The notes beneath the pieces were generated by a model, which worked only from the letters and a program-made list of their open reading frames with translations, made no database searches and was not told where the DNA came from. A DNA stretch of 64,000 nucleotides, from the NCBI RefSeq assembly GCF_007990635.1, contig NZ_AP019846.1, positions 930,001 through 994,000 on the forward strand. Reading direction: 5' to 3'. The position numbers and the translations under genes are program-made. Positions 1 through 9,141 of the stretch are shown in pieces. The first letter of the stretch is position 1, and the number at the start of each line of letters is the position of its first letter. Origin of the DNA: Leptotrichia hongkongensis (lineage in GTDB: Bacteria; Fusobacteriota; Fusobacteriia; Fusobacteriales; Leptotrichiaceae).

Positions 1-118
1 AAAATCAATTATTACACCAGTAATAATTTCAAATACAGATGACTATAGTGCATTAAATCCAGTTGAATCTGGAACAGCAGTAGCTGGAGAAACACTTGTG
101 TTAAATGTTGAAAAATAG
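1..118 (+). CDS. C-terminal end of an unknown protein (5' end outside window)
   Basis: An open frame runs from base 2 to a TAG at 116-118 and gives the last 38 residues of a protein that starts upstream. The tail is polar and ends LNVEK. A clear Rho-independent terminator follows 20 bases later, which supports this being a genuine gene end. No family can be recognised from so short a piece. Confidence 0.55.
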   Translation, partial: KSIITPVIISNTDDYSALNPVESGTAVAGETLVLNVEK

Positions 119-137
119 TTTAATTAAATAATTTAAT

Positions 138-185
138 AAAAAATCTCTATCTAATGTAATTTTGTTACTTTTGTAGAGATTTTTT
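138..185 (+). terminator. Rho-independent terminator after the first gene
   Basis: AAAAAATCTCTA at 138-149 pairs with TAGAGATTTTTT at 174-185. The loop contains a small inner GTAA/TTAC stem, and the 3' arm ends in a T run. Confidence 0.8.
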
Positions 186-189
186 TATA

Positions 190-295
190 ATATACTCAAA
201 CCTATTTTAATTTAAACTACTAAAATTATATAAATTTATGGTTTGAGTAAAATAGTCATAGCTTTTGAGTTTGGTTTTAAATAAGTTTTACTATA
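190..295 (+). repeat. About 105-bp dispersed repeat, copy 1
   Basis: This stretch is nearly identical to 47717-47822 and has the same orientation. It holds two potential stems: ACTCAAACC with GGTTTGAGT, and AGTAAAA with TTTTACT. Both copies lie between the 3' ends of convergent genes, which would suit a bidirectional terminator or an inserted small element. Confidence 0.7.
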
Positions 296-1646
296 TTATT
301 TTTCTTTTTTCCAATCAATACTTTTCACTAGGATAAAGAATATTAACCCTGCTAGTGTATTTGAAAATAAATTTCCCCAAAAAATTGAGTAAAGACCAAG
401 ATATTTTTGCGTTGTTAAAATAAAAATGTATCGTAATAGCCAAATCCGCAAAATAGACATAGCTAAAGGTATTCTTGTTCTTCCAAGAGCGATAAAAACA
501 CCTTGTGAAATCATAAATACACTAAATCCAATTACAGAATATGTGTAAATATGCAAAGCTTTGTCAGCAATCTCAATAACTTTCGAGACGTTTGTAAAAA
601 TAAGTACAAGTGGTAAAGAAATAGGTAAAATTAAGATGATTGTCAAAATAGAAATTATAACGCCTGTTTTCCATCCAATTTTAAAAACATCTTTAGATTT
701 TTTTACATTTCCTGTTCCCATATTTATACTAATCATTGAAGAAACTGTAGTTCCAATTGAGGATGGCAAGATAAAGCAGATGGCATTAATATTTGAAGCA
801 ATTCCTTGTGCGTTCAGGGCAATTGCACCAAATTTTTCCATTTCTTTGTTTATAAGAAAAAATCCAAGATACAAAAAAGCATAGTTTAACATTGAAGGAA
901 AGCCGATATTAAGCAATTTTTTTATGATAGGCAATTTTATTGAATAATTTCTCAGACTTAATTTAACATCGCCTTTTTTTAAGAATAAGTCATAAAACAT
1001 CCAAATTGTAATGGTAATATAGGAAAAAAGCGAGGCCATTACAGCACCTGTGATTCCCATTTTTAAAGCATATAAAAAAATTGAGTTAAAAATTATTTTC
1101 AAAATTAGTAACAAAAAAATACGAATAAATGTAACTTCAGGCCGTCCAATTGCATTTTTTTGAGGAATTATAAATAGCAGCTAGAAATACAAAAGGCATT
1201 ACAAGTGAATAAAGAGAAATGTAAACATAAACATTGTCACGAATTTGAATAGTTGTGTATTTTGAAATTATAAAAGCCGAAAAAACGCAGACTGGAATAA
1301 TTAAAATTCCAATGATAAAATTAAATACAAAAATTTGAAGCATGGTTTCTTTTACAGCAAGCATTCTTCCTTTACCGTAAAGTCTACCAAGCATAACAAG
1401 AGTAGCCACACCTAATCCTTGGGACAAGGCAATCATAACATTAAGAATAGGCTGGCTGAACGTAACGGAACTTGCTACTTGAACATTTGTGAGCCTGTTA
1501 AGGAATAAACTGTCAGAAAGTGGAATAAGTGCCTGGATAATGCCGACTAGCAATGTAGGGACGGATAGAAAGAGCAGTGTGCTTATAACTTTTCCATTTA
1601 ATATCATTTCACGCCGTTCTTCATTAGATTGAGTTTTAAAAATCAT
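296..1646 (-). pseudogene. MATE-family multidrug/Na+ antiporter, frameshifted
   Basis: Two adjacent minus-strand frames, 1137-1646 (169 aa, N-terminal half) and 296-1114 (272 aa, C-terminal half), together make one MATE transporter of the usual length, about 450 residues with roughly 12 membrane segments. The break is at a run of seven As (seven Ts at 1155-1161 on the plus strand). Removing one A restores a continuous frame through NSSKNAIGRPEVTFIR, a typical MATE stretch. A strong AAAGGAGG lies just before the ATG at 1646. MATE proteins export drugs or metabolites using Na+ or H+ gradients. It is inactive as written, unless the run slips in vivo or the base is a sequencing error. Confidence 0.8.
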
Positions 1647-1754
1647 TTATTATCCTCCTTTCAAAAAATATCGTATTTTTTTATTATAATATTTTTTTTG
1701 AAATTTTAAAACTAAAATTAAAAAGGGAAATTTTACAATTTTTATGAAAAATAC

Positions 1755-1783
1755 TTTACAAATATGAAAAAATTAGTTATAAT
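1755..1783 (+). promoter_or_regulatory. Sigma70-type promoter of the lysine operon
   Basis: TTTACA at 1755-1760, 17 bases, then TATAAT at 1778-1783. The expected start site near 1790 lies just before the riboswitch aptamer. Confidence 0.75.
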
Positions 1784-1796
1784 GATAAATATTATG

Positions 1797-1963
1797 TGAT
1801 AGAGGTGCAATTATTAAAAGTAAATTTACGGAGAAAAGTCGATTCTGTGAAATAAGTTGAAAGGAATAATTGCCGAAGCGTAGGGATTGACTATCTTTAT
1901 TGCTGGGGCTATGGAGAATATCCATAGGACTGTCATTATCAAAGGATAATGGGGAGCTGTCAG
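1797..1963 (+). ncRNA. Lysine riboswitch (L-box) aptamer
   Basis: The leader carries the L-box hallmarks in order: TGATAGAGGTGCAA at the 5' side, GGAGAAAAGTCGATTCTGTG, GAAAGGAATAATTGCCGAAG, then GCTGGGGC. A P5 hairpin follows (CATTATC/GGATAATG), and the 3' strand GGGAGCTGTCAGA closes P1 with TGATAG. The block order matches the Bacillus lysC L-box as I remember it. It lies directly ahead of lysA, so lysine binding should shut off the four-gene lysine operon through the terminator at 2040-2066. Confidence 0.92.
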
Positions 1964-2039
1964 ATATAATTCATATAAATTTTTTAAGTTTTTTAGTTTT
2001 AAATAAAAATAATAAAAATTTTTAGATATATGTTTTATA

Positions 2040-2066
2040 TGCTGATGCTTGTTATCGGCATTTTTT
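2040..2066 (+). terminator. Riboswitch-controlled terminator
   Basis: TGCTGAT (2040-2046) pairs with ATCGGCA (2054-2060) and is followed by six Ts. It lies between the lysine aptamer and lysA and is the likely expression platform: transcription should stop here when lysine is bound. Confidence 0.8.
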
Positions 2067-2100
2067 ATTATCCAAAAAACAAAAATACTGAAAGGAGAAG

Positions 2101-2126
2101 GAAATTTTTTATTTTTAAAAAGTTTC
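2101..2126 (+). promoter_or_regulatory. Hairpin between the lysA Shine-Dalgarno and its start codon
   Basis: GAAATTTTTT (2101-2110) can pair completely, with one G-T pair, with AAAAAGTTTC (2117-2126) around a 6-nt loop. It abuts the strong AAAGGAGAAG at 2091-2100. Folding it out shortens the distance from that site to the lysA ATG at 2136 from 35 to 9 bases. Confidence 0.55.
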
Positions 2127-2135
2127 TGTAGAAAT

Positions 2136-3446
2136 ATGAAATTATTTGGAACGTCGAAAGTTAATGAAAATGGTAATTTATCAATAGGAGGAGTAGATAC
2201 AGTTGAACTCGTGAAAGAATTTAAAACGCCACTTTATGTGATGGATCAGGAGCTTATTGAAACAACGATAGATAAAATGAAAGAGGCATTTAAGTCAACG
2301 AGATTTAATACAAGAATTGCTTATGCTGGAAAAGCGTTTTTATCAACAGGGATGATTAAACTGGTTGAATCAAAAGGGCTGGATTTGGATGTTGTTTCGG
2401 GCGGAGAACTTTATACTGCTCATAAAGCGGGATTTCCGATGAATAAAGTTCATTTACATGGAAATAATAAATTGGTAAATGAAATTGAAATGGCTGTCGA
2501 ATTTGGGATTGATACGATTGTTGTTGATAATGAGGATGAAATTGATAAAATTGAGAGAATTTGCCGTGAAAAAGGGAAGAAACAGGCTGTGCTTGTGAGA
2601 ATTGATCCGGGAATTGAGGCACATACGCATCATTATATAAAAACTTCTGGGCTTACTTCAAAATTTGGAATTTCATTGTTTCAGGATAATTTATTTGATA
2701 TAATTAAAAGGCTGAATGATAGCGAATGCATAGAATTTAAAGGATTTCATACGCATATCGGTTCGCAAATTTTCCAATCGGCGTTCTTTATATTTGCTCT
2801 AGATGAGATTTTTAAATATTTGGATAAATTGAAAAAGGAATTGGGAATAGTAGTTCACACAGTAAATATGGGTGGAGGATTTGGAGTTTACTATAAGGAA
2901 GGAGATGATCCGAAACCGATAGAGGAAGTACTTAGTGAAATAATAACATATACAGAAGCAATGGAAATTAAATATCAGATTGGATTTAAGGAACTTTGTA
3001 TTGAGCCAGGAAGAAGTATCGTTGGAAATGCGGGAACTACTTTGTACGAAGTTGGAGGAATTAAGGAAACAGTCGGCGGAAAAACGTATGTATTTATAGA
3101 TGGAGGAATGTCGGATAATATAAGAACAGCATTATATCAGGCAGAATATGAGGCTGGAGTTGTAAACAAGCTAAATGATACAGATATAAGAGAAATAACT
3201 TTGGCAGGAAAACTGTGTGAATCAGGGGATATTATCATTGAAAAAGGAAAATTGCCAAAAGCAACAGAAATTGGAGATATTGTGGCAGTAACGACAACAG
3301 GGGCATATTGTTACACAATGTCAAGCAACTATAACAGAATGATGCGACCAGCAGTTGTATTCGTAAAGGATGGAAAAGCTAAAGTTGCGGTAAAGAGAGA
3401 AACATTGGATGATTTAATTAGAAATGATGAAATTTTTGATTTATAA
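2136..3446 (+). CDS. lysA: Diaminopimelate decarboxylase
   Basis: LysA removes CO2 from meso-diaminopimelate to give L-lysine, the last step of the pathway, using pyridoxal phosphate (PLP) in the cytoplasm. The 436-residue protein starts MKLFGTSKV. It has the fold III barrel with the PLP lysine in RIAYAGKAF (about residue 66), the glycine-rich phosphate loop GGGFGVYY, EPGRSIVGNAG and the active-site cysteine in LCESGD. The frame is open further upstream to 2049, but that start lies inside the riboswitch terminator, so ATG 2136 is chosen. Its only good ribosome site is 35 bases away across a foldable hairpin. It is first in lysA-lysC-dapF-dapA. Confidence 0.93.
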   Translation: MKLFGTSKVNENGNLSIGGVDTVELVKEFKTPLYVMDQELIETTIDKMKEAFKSTRFNTRIAYAGKAFLSTGMIKLVESKGLDLDVVSGGELYTAHKAGFPMNKVHLHGNNKLVNEIEMAVEFGIDTIVVDNEDEIDKIERICREKGKKQAVLVRIDPGIEAHTHHYIKTSGLTSKFGISLFQDNLFDIIKRLNDSECIEFKGFHTHIGSQIFQSAFFIFALDEIFKYLDKLKKELGIVVHTVNMGGGFGVYYKEGDDPKPIEEVLSEIITYTEAMEIKYQIGFKELCIEPGRSIVGNAGTTLYEVGGIKETVGGKTYVFIDGGMSDNIRTALYQAEYEAGVVNKLNDTDIREITLAGKLCESGDIIIEKGKLPKATEIGDIVAVTTTGAYCYTMSSNYNRMMRPAVVFVKDGKAKVAVKRETLDDLIRNDEIFDL

Positions 3447-3471
3447 AAAATAAGAAAGAGGTGAATTTATT

Positions 3472-4689
3472 GTGATTATTGTGCATAAATATGGTGGAAC
3501 TTCGGTTGCTACAACGGAGAAAATAATGAATATCGCAAAATATTTGGGAAGTGTGAAGGATTCTGGAAACGATGTGGTTGTCGTGGTTTCAGCGATGGGA
3601 AAAACTACAGATGCCTTAATAAAATTGGCTCACGAAATTACTGATAAACCTGACTTGAGAGAAATGGACAGGCTGATGTCAACTGGAGAGCAGCAGACAA
3701 TTGCGTTGCTTAGCATTGCTTTACAGACGCTTGGATACGAGGCTATCTCGCTTACAGGAGCTCAGGCCGGAATAAAAACGAGCGGACATTATACAAAGAA
3801 CAGAATTGAGGACATTAACGGAAAAGAGATAAAAGAACATTTGTCAAAAGGGAAAATTGTAGTTGTAGCTGGATTTCAGGGAGTAAATGAAGCTGGAGAT
3901 GTGACAACTTTGGGACGTGGAGGTTCTGATACATCGGCTGTTGCTCTAGCGGCTGCACTTGGAGGGAAATGTGAAATTTACACAGATGTAGATGGAATTT
4001 ACTCAATTGACCCAAGAGTTTATAAAGATGCAAAAAAATTACCAGTTGTTTCGTATGATGAAATGATGGAGTTGGCTTTTTTAGGAGCTGGAGTAATGGA
4101 GCCAAGAGCAGTTGAGCTTGGAAGCAAATATGGTGTAGAAATTTACGTTGGAAAATCGCTTGGAGAAAAAAACGGAACGATTATAACGTCAGTAGAAAAA
4201 ACAAAGGAGAATAAGGAAATGGAGCAAAAAGTAATAACTGGAGTATCAATCAATGAAAATATGGTAATGGTAAACGTAGAGGAAATCCCAACAAATGCAC
4301 AAAATGTGTATGAAATTTTTGAAAAAGCCGAAGCAAATGGAATAAATATTGACATAATAAGTCAAAATGATGTAACAAGCCATCACGGAAGCTTTGCCTT
4401 CACTTGTCCAAAAACAGACATTGCCGCACTTGAAAAAATTGGAGCAGAAATAGAAGCAGAATTTCCAAGAACATCGTTCATAATAAATCCTTACATTACA
4501 AAAGTTTCTGTAGTAGGAATAGGACTGATAAGCAACATTGGAGTTGCTGCCAAAATGTTTAGAATCCTTTCAGAAAACGACATAAGTTTCCATCAGGTTT
4601 CTACTTCTGAAATCAGTATTTCATTAGTTGTAGATGAAGTTATGGGGAAAAAAGTGGCTGAGTTATTTGCGAAGGAATTTGATTTGTAA
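3472..4689 (+). CDS. lysC: Aspartate kinase
   Basis: This enzyme phosphorylates aspartate to aspartyl phosphate, the first committed step to lysine, threonine and methionine. The 405-residue protein opens with the kinase signature KYGGTSVATTEK. It has the TLGRGGSDTSAVALA substrate loop and ends with two ACT domains (about 265-405), the usual site of feedback inhibition. It starts at GTG after AAAGAGGTG, 25 bases behind lysA, so it shares the lysine riboswitch. The single-chain layout of about 405 residues is that of monofunctional aspartokinases, not an aspartokinase-homoserine dehydrogenase fusion. Confidence 0.93.
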   Translation: MIIVHKYGGTSVATTEKIMNIAKYLGSVKDSGNDVVVVVSAMGKTTDALIKLAHEITDKPDLREMDRLMSTGEQQTIALLSIALQTLGYEAISLTGAQAGIKTSGHYTKNRIEDINGKEIKEHLSKGKIVVVAGFQGVNEAGDVTTLGRGGSDTSAVALAAALGGKCEIYTDVDGIYSIDPRVYKDAKKLPVVSYDEMMELAFLGAGVMEPRAVELGSKYGVEIYVGKSLGEKNGTIITSVEKTKENKEMEQKVITGVSINENMVMVNVEEIPTNAQNVYEIFEKAEANGINIDIISQNDVTSHHGSFAFTCPKTDIAALEKIGAEIEAEFPRTSFIINPYITKVSVVGIGLISNIGVAAKMFRILSENDISFHQVSTSEISISLVVDEVMGKKVAELFAKEFDL

Positions 4690-4764
4690 AAGATTTTAGA
4701 TATATAATGAACCAATTCAAAAATTATTAAATATAAAATATAAAAAATAATGGAGGTTTTTGAG

Positions 4765-5616
4765 ATGTTAAAATTTGAGAAATATCAAGGTGCGGGGAAT
4801 GATTTTATTATTGTTGCTGAGAAGGATCTTATTGAAAAAGGAATACCTGAATATGGGGAATTTGCGAGTCAGGTTTGTGACAGGCATTTTGGAGTGGGTG
4901 CGGATGGACTGATTATTTTGAAATATGTAGCAAGCATGCCATTTATGTTTTTCTTTAATGGAGATGGAAGTCAGGCACCAATGTGTGGAAATGGAATAAG
5001 ATGTTTTTCCCACTATCTTGTAAACAATCACCTAGTTGAAGGAAACGAATTTACTGTAAAAACAGTTCCTGGCGATTTGACAATACAAGTAAATTATGAT
5101 GAGGAAAAGGATGATTTTACAGCAAGAGTGAATATGGGAAAACCTGTTTTTAATGTAAAAGAATTAATAAATATTGAAAAAGAGCAGTTTTTAAAAGAAA
5201 AAATCAATATTGACGGAAAAGAAATTGAAATTTCATATATTTTTATGGGAACTGACCATTCTGTAATATTTGTAAATGACTTTGCAGATTATAATATTGA
5301 TGAGCTTGGCAAAAAAATTGAGAATTATACTGACTTATTTCCCAAAAAAGTCAATGTAAATTTTGTAAAGGTGTATGACAGGGAGCATATAGAAGTAATC
5401 ACATGGGAACGTGGAGCAGGAAGAACATTGGCTTGTGGAACTGGGGCTACAGCTTCAGCTGTACTTGCCAAAACTTTTGATTTTGTAGATGATAAGGTAA
5501 ATGTGAAAGTTCCAGGAGGGCAGCTTGTTATTGAGTATGAAGGTGGAGAAAATGATGTATTTATGACAGGACCTAGTGAAAAAATAGCTGAAGGAATGTA
5601 TAAATATCAAAGATAA
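4765..5616 (+). CDS. dapF: Diaminopimelate epimerase
   Basis: DapF converts LL-diaminopimelate to the meso form, the substrate of LysA and a possible cell-wall component. The 283-residue protein carries both catalytic cysteine motifs, MCGNGIRCF and LACGTGATA, and the opening YQGAGNDF. An ATG at 4750 overlaps the ribosome site TGGAGG, so the start is taken at ATG 4765, which lies at normal spacing from it. It is the third gene of the lysine operon, 75 bases after lysC. I see no separate promoter or terminator in that gap. Confidence 0.92.
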   Translation: MLKFEKYQGAGNDFIIVAEKDLIEKGIPEYGEFASQVCDRHFGVGADGLIILKYVASMPFMFFFNGDGSQAPMCGNGIRCFSHYLVNNHLVEGNEFTVKTVPGDLTIQVNYDEEKDDFTARVNMGKPVFNVKELINIEKEQFLKEKINIDGKEIEISYIFMGTDHSVIFVNDFADYNIDELGKKIENYTDLFPKKVNVNFVKVYDREHIEVITWERGAGRTLACGTGATASAVLAKTFDFVDDKVNVKVPGGQLVIEYEGGENDVFMTGPSEKIAEGMYKYQR

Positions 5617-5662
5617 TTAAATTTTTAGTTTAGGAAATTAAATTAAGGAAAGAAGGAATAAA

Positions 5663-6547
5663 ATGAAATTTGAAGGTTCGTATGTGGCGTTAATTACGCC
5701 ATTTAAAAATAACGGAACGGAATTGGATGAGGATAAATTAAGAGAATTGGTAAATTATCACATTGAAAATGGTACATCTGGAATCGTACCTTGCGGAACA
5801 ACTGGAGAAGCTCCAACTTTGACATTCGCAGAACATGAAAAAGTAATAAAAATAGTTGTGGAAGAAGTGAAAGGAAGAATACAGGTAATCGCAGGGGCAG
5901 GATCAAATAATACAACAAGAGCGATAGAACTTACAAAATACGCAAAGGAACTGGGAGCAGATGCAGCGTTAAGTACTTGCCCATACTACAACAAACCAAG
6001 TCAAAGAGGACTTTATGAACACTACAAAACAATTGCGCAGGAAGCAAAATTTCCTATAATGCTTTATAATGTGCCTGGAAGAACAGGAACAAATATTGAA
6101 GCGGAAACAATCGCAAAACTGGCTGAACTGCCTGAAATTGTGGCTGTAAAGGAAGCGACAGGAAGTCTTGAACAAATGATAAGAATTCAGGATTTATGCG
6201 GAGATAAAATTGAAATTCTTTCAGGAGAAGATCACCTAATCCTACCAATGCTGTCAATCGGTGCAAAAGGAGTCGTTTCTGTAGTTGCCAACATAATGCC
6301 CCAAGAAATGAGCGATTTAATCAGTTCATTCTTAAACAAGAACTTTGACAAGGCGTTTGAACTGCACACAAAATTATACGATGTAAGCAGAAACATGTTC
6401 GTGGAAGGAAATCCTGTAACTGTGAAAGCTGCTATGAAAATACTTGGAAAACTTGACAATGACATAGTAAGATTGCCATTGGTAGAGGCTGAGGCGGATA
6501 CTTATGGGAAATTGACAAAAGTGTTTAAAGAAAAAGGGATTTTTTAA
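5663..6547 (+). CDS. dapA: 4-hydroxy-tetrahydrodipicolinate synthase
   Basis: DapA condenses pyruvate with aspartate semialdehyde, the branch point to lysine. The 294-residue TIM barrel has GTTGE at residues 45-49, Tyr135 in YNVPGRT, and the Schiff-base lysine about residue 163 in VAVKEATGS. GGAAAGAAGG precedes the ATG. It is the last gene of the riboswitch operon and is followed by a terminator. The aspartate-semialdehyde dehydrogenase and reductase steps (asd, dapB) are not in this window. Confidence 0.93.
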   Translation: MKFEGSYVALITPFKNNGTELDEDKLRELVNYHIENGTSGIVPCGTTGEAPTLTFAEHEKVIKIVVEEVKGRIQVIAGAGSNNTTRAIELTKYAKELGADAALSTCPYYNKPSQRGLYEHYKTIAQEAKFPIMLYNVPGRTGTNIEAETIAKLAELPEIVAVKEATGSLEQMIRIQDLCGDKIEILSGEDHLILPMLSIGAKGVVSVVANIMPQEMSDLISSFLNKNFDKAFELHTKLYDVSRNMFVEGNPVTVKAAMKILGKLDNDIVRLPLVEAEADTYGKLTKVFKEKGIF

Positions 6548-6582
6548 TTTTTTATTTGTTGTAAACTTTAAATTGTAAAAAG

Positions 6583-6608
6583 AGCTGGAGTAAATTCCAG
6601 TTTTTTTT
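6583..6608 (+). terminator. Terminator of the lysine operon
   Basis: CTGGA (6585-6589) pairs with TCCAG (6596-6600), extended outward by weaker pairs and followed by eight Ts. Confidence 0.75.
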
Positions 6609-6730
6609 GTAATAAATTTATTACTAATGCTAAACCTCATTTAAATAATGTATTTATTACAAACTTTTTTAATAAAGGATATAAAATTCTTAAATAATTA
6701 AAATATAATTCTCATTGTTTAAATAAAGCC

Positions 6731-6990
6731 TAGTATAAATAATCCGTCGGAGCATTTTTCTGAACTGGCAAAACTGTTTGAGCATAGCGAGTTTTTTGTC
6801 AGTGCAGAAAAATGTCGTAGACTAGCCATAGGTTGTAGGATTTGCGGCAATGAGCAATCCTACGAAAATAAAAATAAAAAAGAAAAAATATTTATTAATT
6901 AAAATATCTAAAAAATAATAAAAAATAATTTGGTTGAATGATTATAAATTAGTTATCAAACAACTTTATTATAAAAATTTATTCCTATTT
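6731..6990 (-). repeat. Structured intergenic element, copy 1
   Basis: Read on the minus strand, this has a first hairpin (GTAGGATT/AATCCTAC, 6835-6863), then AACC-TATGGCTAGTCTA. A long second hairpin follows, CATTTTTCTG with CAGAAAAATG, and its loop carries ACTCGCTATGCTCAAACAG. The element ends near TATACTA (6731-6737). An AT-rich flank with TTAATAAATATTTTTT lies on its 5' side. Related copies are at 24332-24562, 24715-24930 and 61799-62160. It fills most of the 590-base gap between dapA and the aminopeptidase gene. Confidence 0.75.
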
Positions 6991-7045
6991 TTAAAAAGAT
7001 TTTAAATAAAAAGAAAAAAATCTAAAAAAAATAGAAAAAATTTTT

Positions 7046-7073
7046 TTGAATATTGAAAATTATGGGGTACAAT
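7046..7073 (+). promoter_or_regulatory. Probable promoter of the M18 aminopeptidase gene
   Basis: TTGAAT at 7046-7051, 16 bases, then TACAAT at 7068-7073, about 60 bases before the ATG. Confidence 0.5.
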
Positions 7074-7136
7074 ATTTATTAGGGAAGTTTTAAATAGTAA
7101 ATAATCAAAACTAAAAGTTGAGAGGAATGGATAAAG

Positions 7137-8489
7137 ATGATACACACAACGAAAGAGTTAGAAGAGATACAGAAAAATTTTATCGAAATGGAAGTAAAAA
7201 GTTTTGCAAGGGAAGTTGTTGAATTTATTGATGAAAGTCCGAGCAGTTATCATGTTGTAAAGAATTGTTCAGATATTTTGGATGAAAATGGATTTGAGAG
7301 AATTATGCCTCGTGAAAAATGGGAGTTAAAAAAGGGAGGAAAGTATTTTTTCAAAAAATCCAGTTCTACAATAATTGCTTTTACAGTTGGTGAAAATTTT
7401 GATGCGAGAAAAGGGTTTAAGATTTTTGGGGCACATACCGATTCTCCCTGTTTTAGGATAAAACCTAACCCTGAAATGGTGACAGAAAATATGGTGAGAT
7501 TAAATACAGAAGTTTATGGAGGGCCTATTTTGAGTACATGGTTCGATAGACCGCTCTCTATTGCCGGACGTGTTATTGTGAAAGGTGAAAATCCATTTTT
7601 TCCAAAAACTGTAAAAATTAAGATAGATGAACCGCTTTTGACAATACCAAATCTTGCGATTCATCAGAATAGAGAAGTAAATAATGGAGTAAAAATTGAT
7701 AAACAGAATGATGTCTTGCCTGTAATTTCACTTATTAATCATAATTTTGAGAAAGAAGGCTATCTTGAAAGAATTATTTTAGAAAAGACAGGAATAAAAA
7801 AAGAAGATATAATTGATTTTGACTTGTATTTATATGCAACGGAAAAAGGTTGTCTTTTAGGTGCAAATGAGGAATTTATATCTTCACCAAAAATTGACAA
7901 TCTTGCTTCTGTTTATACAGGGCTGATTGGACTTGTGGAATCTGAAGAAAATAAGGACAGGATTAATATTTTTGTAGCTTTTGATAATGAAGAGATAGGA
8001 AGTGCCACAAAGCAGGGAGCTGATTCTAATTATCTTTTGAATACGCTCGAAAGAATTTCATTGTCGTTAGGACTTGATAGAAGCGAGTTTTTACAGATGC
8101 TGGAAAGTTCATATATTTTATCAGCTGATGCGGCACATGCGGCACATCCTGCACATTTAGGCAAAACAGACCCTACAAACCGTGGAAGAATAAACGAGGG
8201 TGTTTCAATAAAAATTAGTGCAAAACAAAAATATACATCTGATGGATATTCAATTGCTGTAATCAGACAGCTTATTGAAGGAACTAATATAAAGATTCAG
8301 CCTTTTGTAAATGAATCAAATGAACTTGGAGGAAGTACAATTGGACCTCTTTCTTCAACACATCTGGATATAGACGGAGTAGATTTGGGAGTTCCAATGT
8401 TTGCAATGCATTCGGTACGTGAATTATGTGGAATTTTTGATGTATTTTATTTGAAAGAATTAGCGAAAGAGTTTTTTTCAAAAGGATAG
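7137..8489 (+). CDS. M18 family aminopeptidase
   Basis: This is a cytosolic two-metal aminopeptidase that releases N-terminal residues, often acidic ones, from peptides. The 450-residue protein shows the M18 landmarks in order: GAHTDSPCFRIKPNP with a metal histidine and aspartate, LSTWFDRPLSIAGRV, FDNEEIGS with the catalytic glutamate region, SADAAHAAHPAH, and MHSVRELCG near the C-terminus. Its length fits the family (about 430-480). GAGAGG precedes the ATG. It is a single gene with its own promoter-like site and a terminator 15 bases after its stop. Confidence 0.9.
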   Translation: MIHTTKELEEIQKNFIEMEVKSFAREVVEFIDESPSSYHVVKNCSDILDENGFERIMPREKWELKKGGKYFFKKSSSTIIAFTVGENFDARKGFKIFGAHTDSPCFRIKPNPEMVTENMVRLNTEVYGGPILSTWFDRPLSIAGRVIVKGENPFFPKTVKIKIDEPLLTIPNLAIHQNREVNNGVKIDKQNDVLPVISLINHNFEKEGYLERIILEKTGIKKEDIIDFDLYLYATEKGCLLGANEEFISSPKIDNLASVYTGLIGLVESEENKDRINIFVAFDNEEIGSATKQGADSNYLLNTLERISLSLGLDRSEFLQMLESSYILSADAAHAAHPAHLGKTDPTNRGRINEGVSIKISAKQKYTSDGYSIAVIRQLIEGTNIKIQPFVNESNELGGSTIGPLSSTHLDIDGVDLGVPMFAMHSVRELCGIFDVFYLKELAKEFFSKG

Positions 8490-8504
8490 AAAATATTATT
8501 TTTA

Positions 8505-8535
8505 AAGAGATAGTCATGCATTGGCTATCTTTTTT
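8505..8535 (+). terminator. Terminator after the aminopeptidase gene
   Basis: AGATAG pairs with CTATCT around an 11-base loop, followed by a T run ending at 8535. Confidence 0.75.
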
Positions 8536-8601
8536 GATGTTGTTTTTTTACAGTATCTATGATAGAATGAAGAATAAAATAAAAACTAGAAAGGTAATGT
8601 A

Positions 8602-9141
8602 ATGAAAGTATATTTAGAAATATTCTGGATTTTTTTTAAGATAGGAGCATTTACTCTTGGTGGAGGATATGCTATGGTTCCACTTATTCAAGCTGAAATT
8701 GTTAATAAAAAGAAATGGATTGAAGAAGAGGAGTTTGTAAAGCTTTTGGCACTTGCTCAGTCTTCACCAGGTGCATTGGCAGTAAATATATCGGTTTTTG
8801 TAGGATATAAAATGAAAAAGATGCTTGGTGTAATAGTTACGGTTATAGCAGCAACATTGCCATCTTTTATAATTATTCTTCTTATAGCGTCACTATTTAG
8901 CAATATACAGGATAATATATATGTAATAAAGGCATTTAAGGCAATAAGACCAATGGTGGTTGCATTAATCGCAGCAAGTGTCTATACAATTGGGAAATCG
9001 GCTAAAATTAATAGAAAAACGTTATGGATTGTAATTTTAGTTGCAGTAATGGTAGCATTTTTTAAATTTCCGCCTATTATTATGATTATTTTAGGTGCGT
9101 TTTCAGGAAATCTTTGGATGATTTGGAGGAAAAATAAATGA
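8602..9141 (+). CDS. Chromate transporter family protein, half-size subunit 1
   Basis: This 179-residue membrane protein contains one chromate-transporter (ChrA, CHR) domain with the motif TLGGGYAMVPLIQAEI near the N-terminus and QSSPGALAVNISVFVG in the middle. Long ChrA proteins carry two such domains. Here they are split between two genes that overlap by four bases (ATGA), so the products probably work as a heterodimer. The substrate may be chromate, sulfate or another anion; the sequence cannot decide. TTGTTT, 17 bases, TAGAAT just upstream is a plausible promoter. Confidence 0.88.
   Translation: MKVYLEIFWIFFKIGAFTLGGGYAMVPLIQAEIVNKKKWIEEEEFVKLLALAQSSPGALAVNISVFVGYKMKKMLGVIVTVIAATLPSFIIILLIASLFSNIQDNIYVIKAFKAIRPMVVALIAASVYTIGKSAKINRKTLWIVILVAVMVAFFKFPPIIMIILGAFSGNLWMIWRKNK

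Noticed and set aside
2049-2135. A longer lysA reading frame from ATG 2049
   Set aside because: It starts in the loop of the riboswitch terminator and adds residues unlike any LysA N-terminus.
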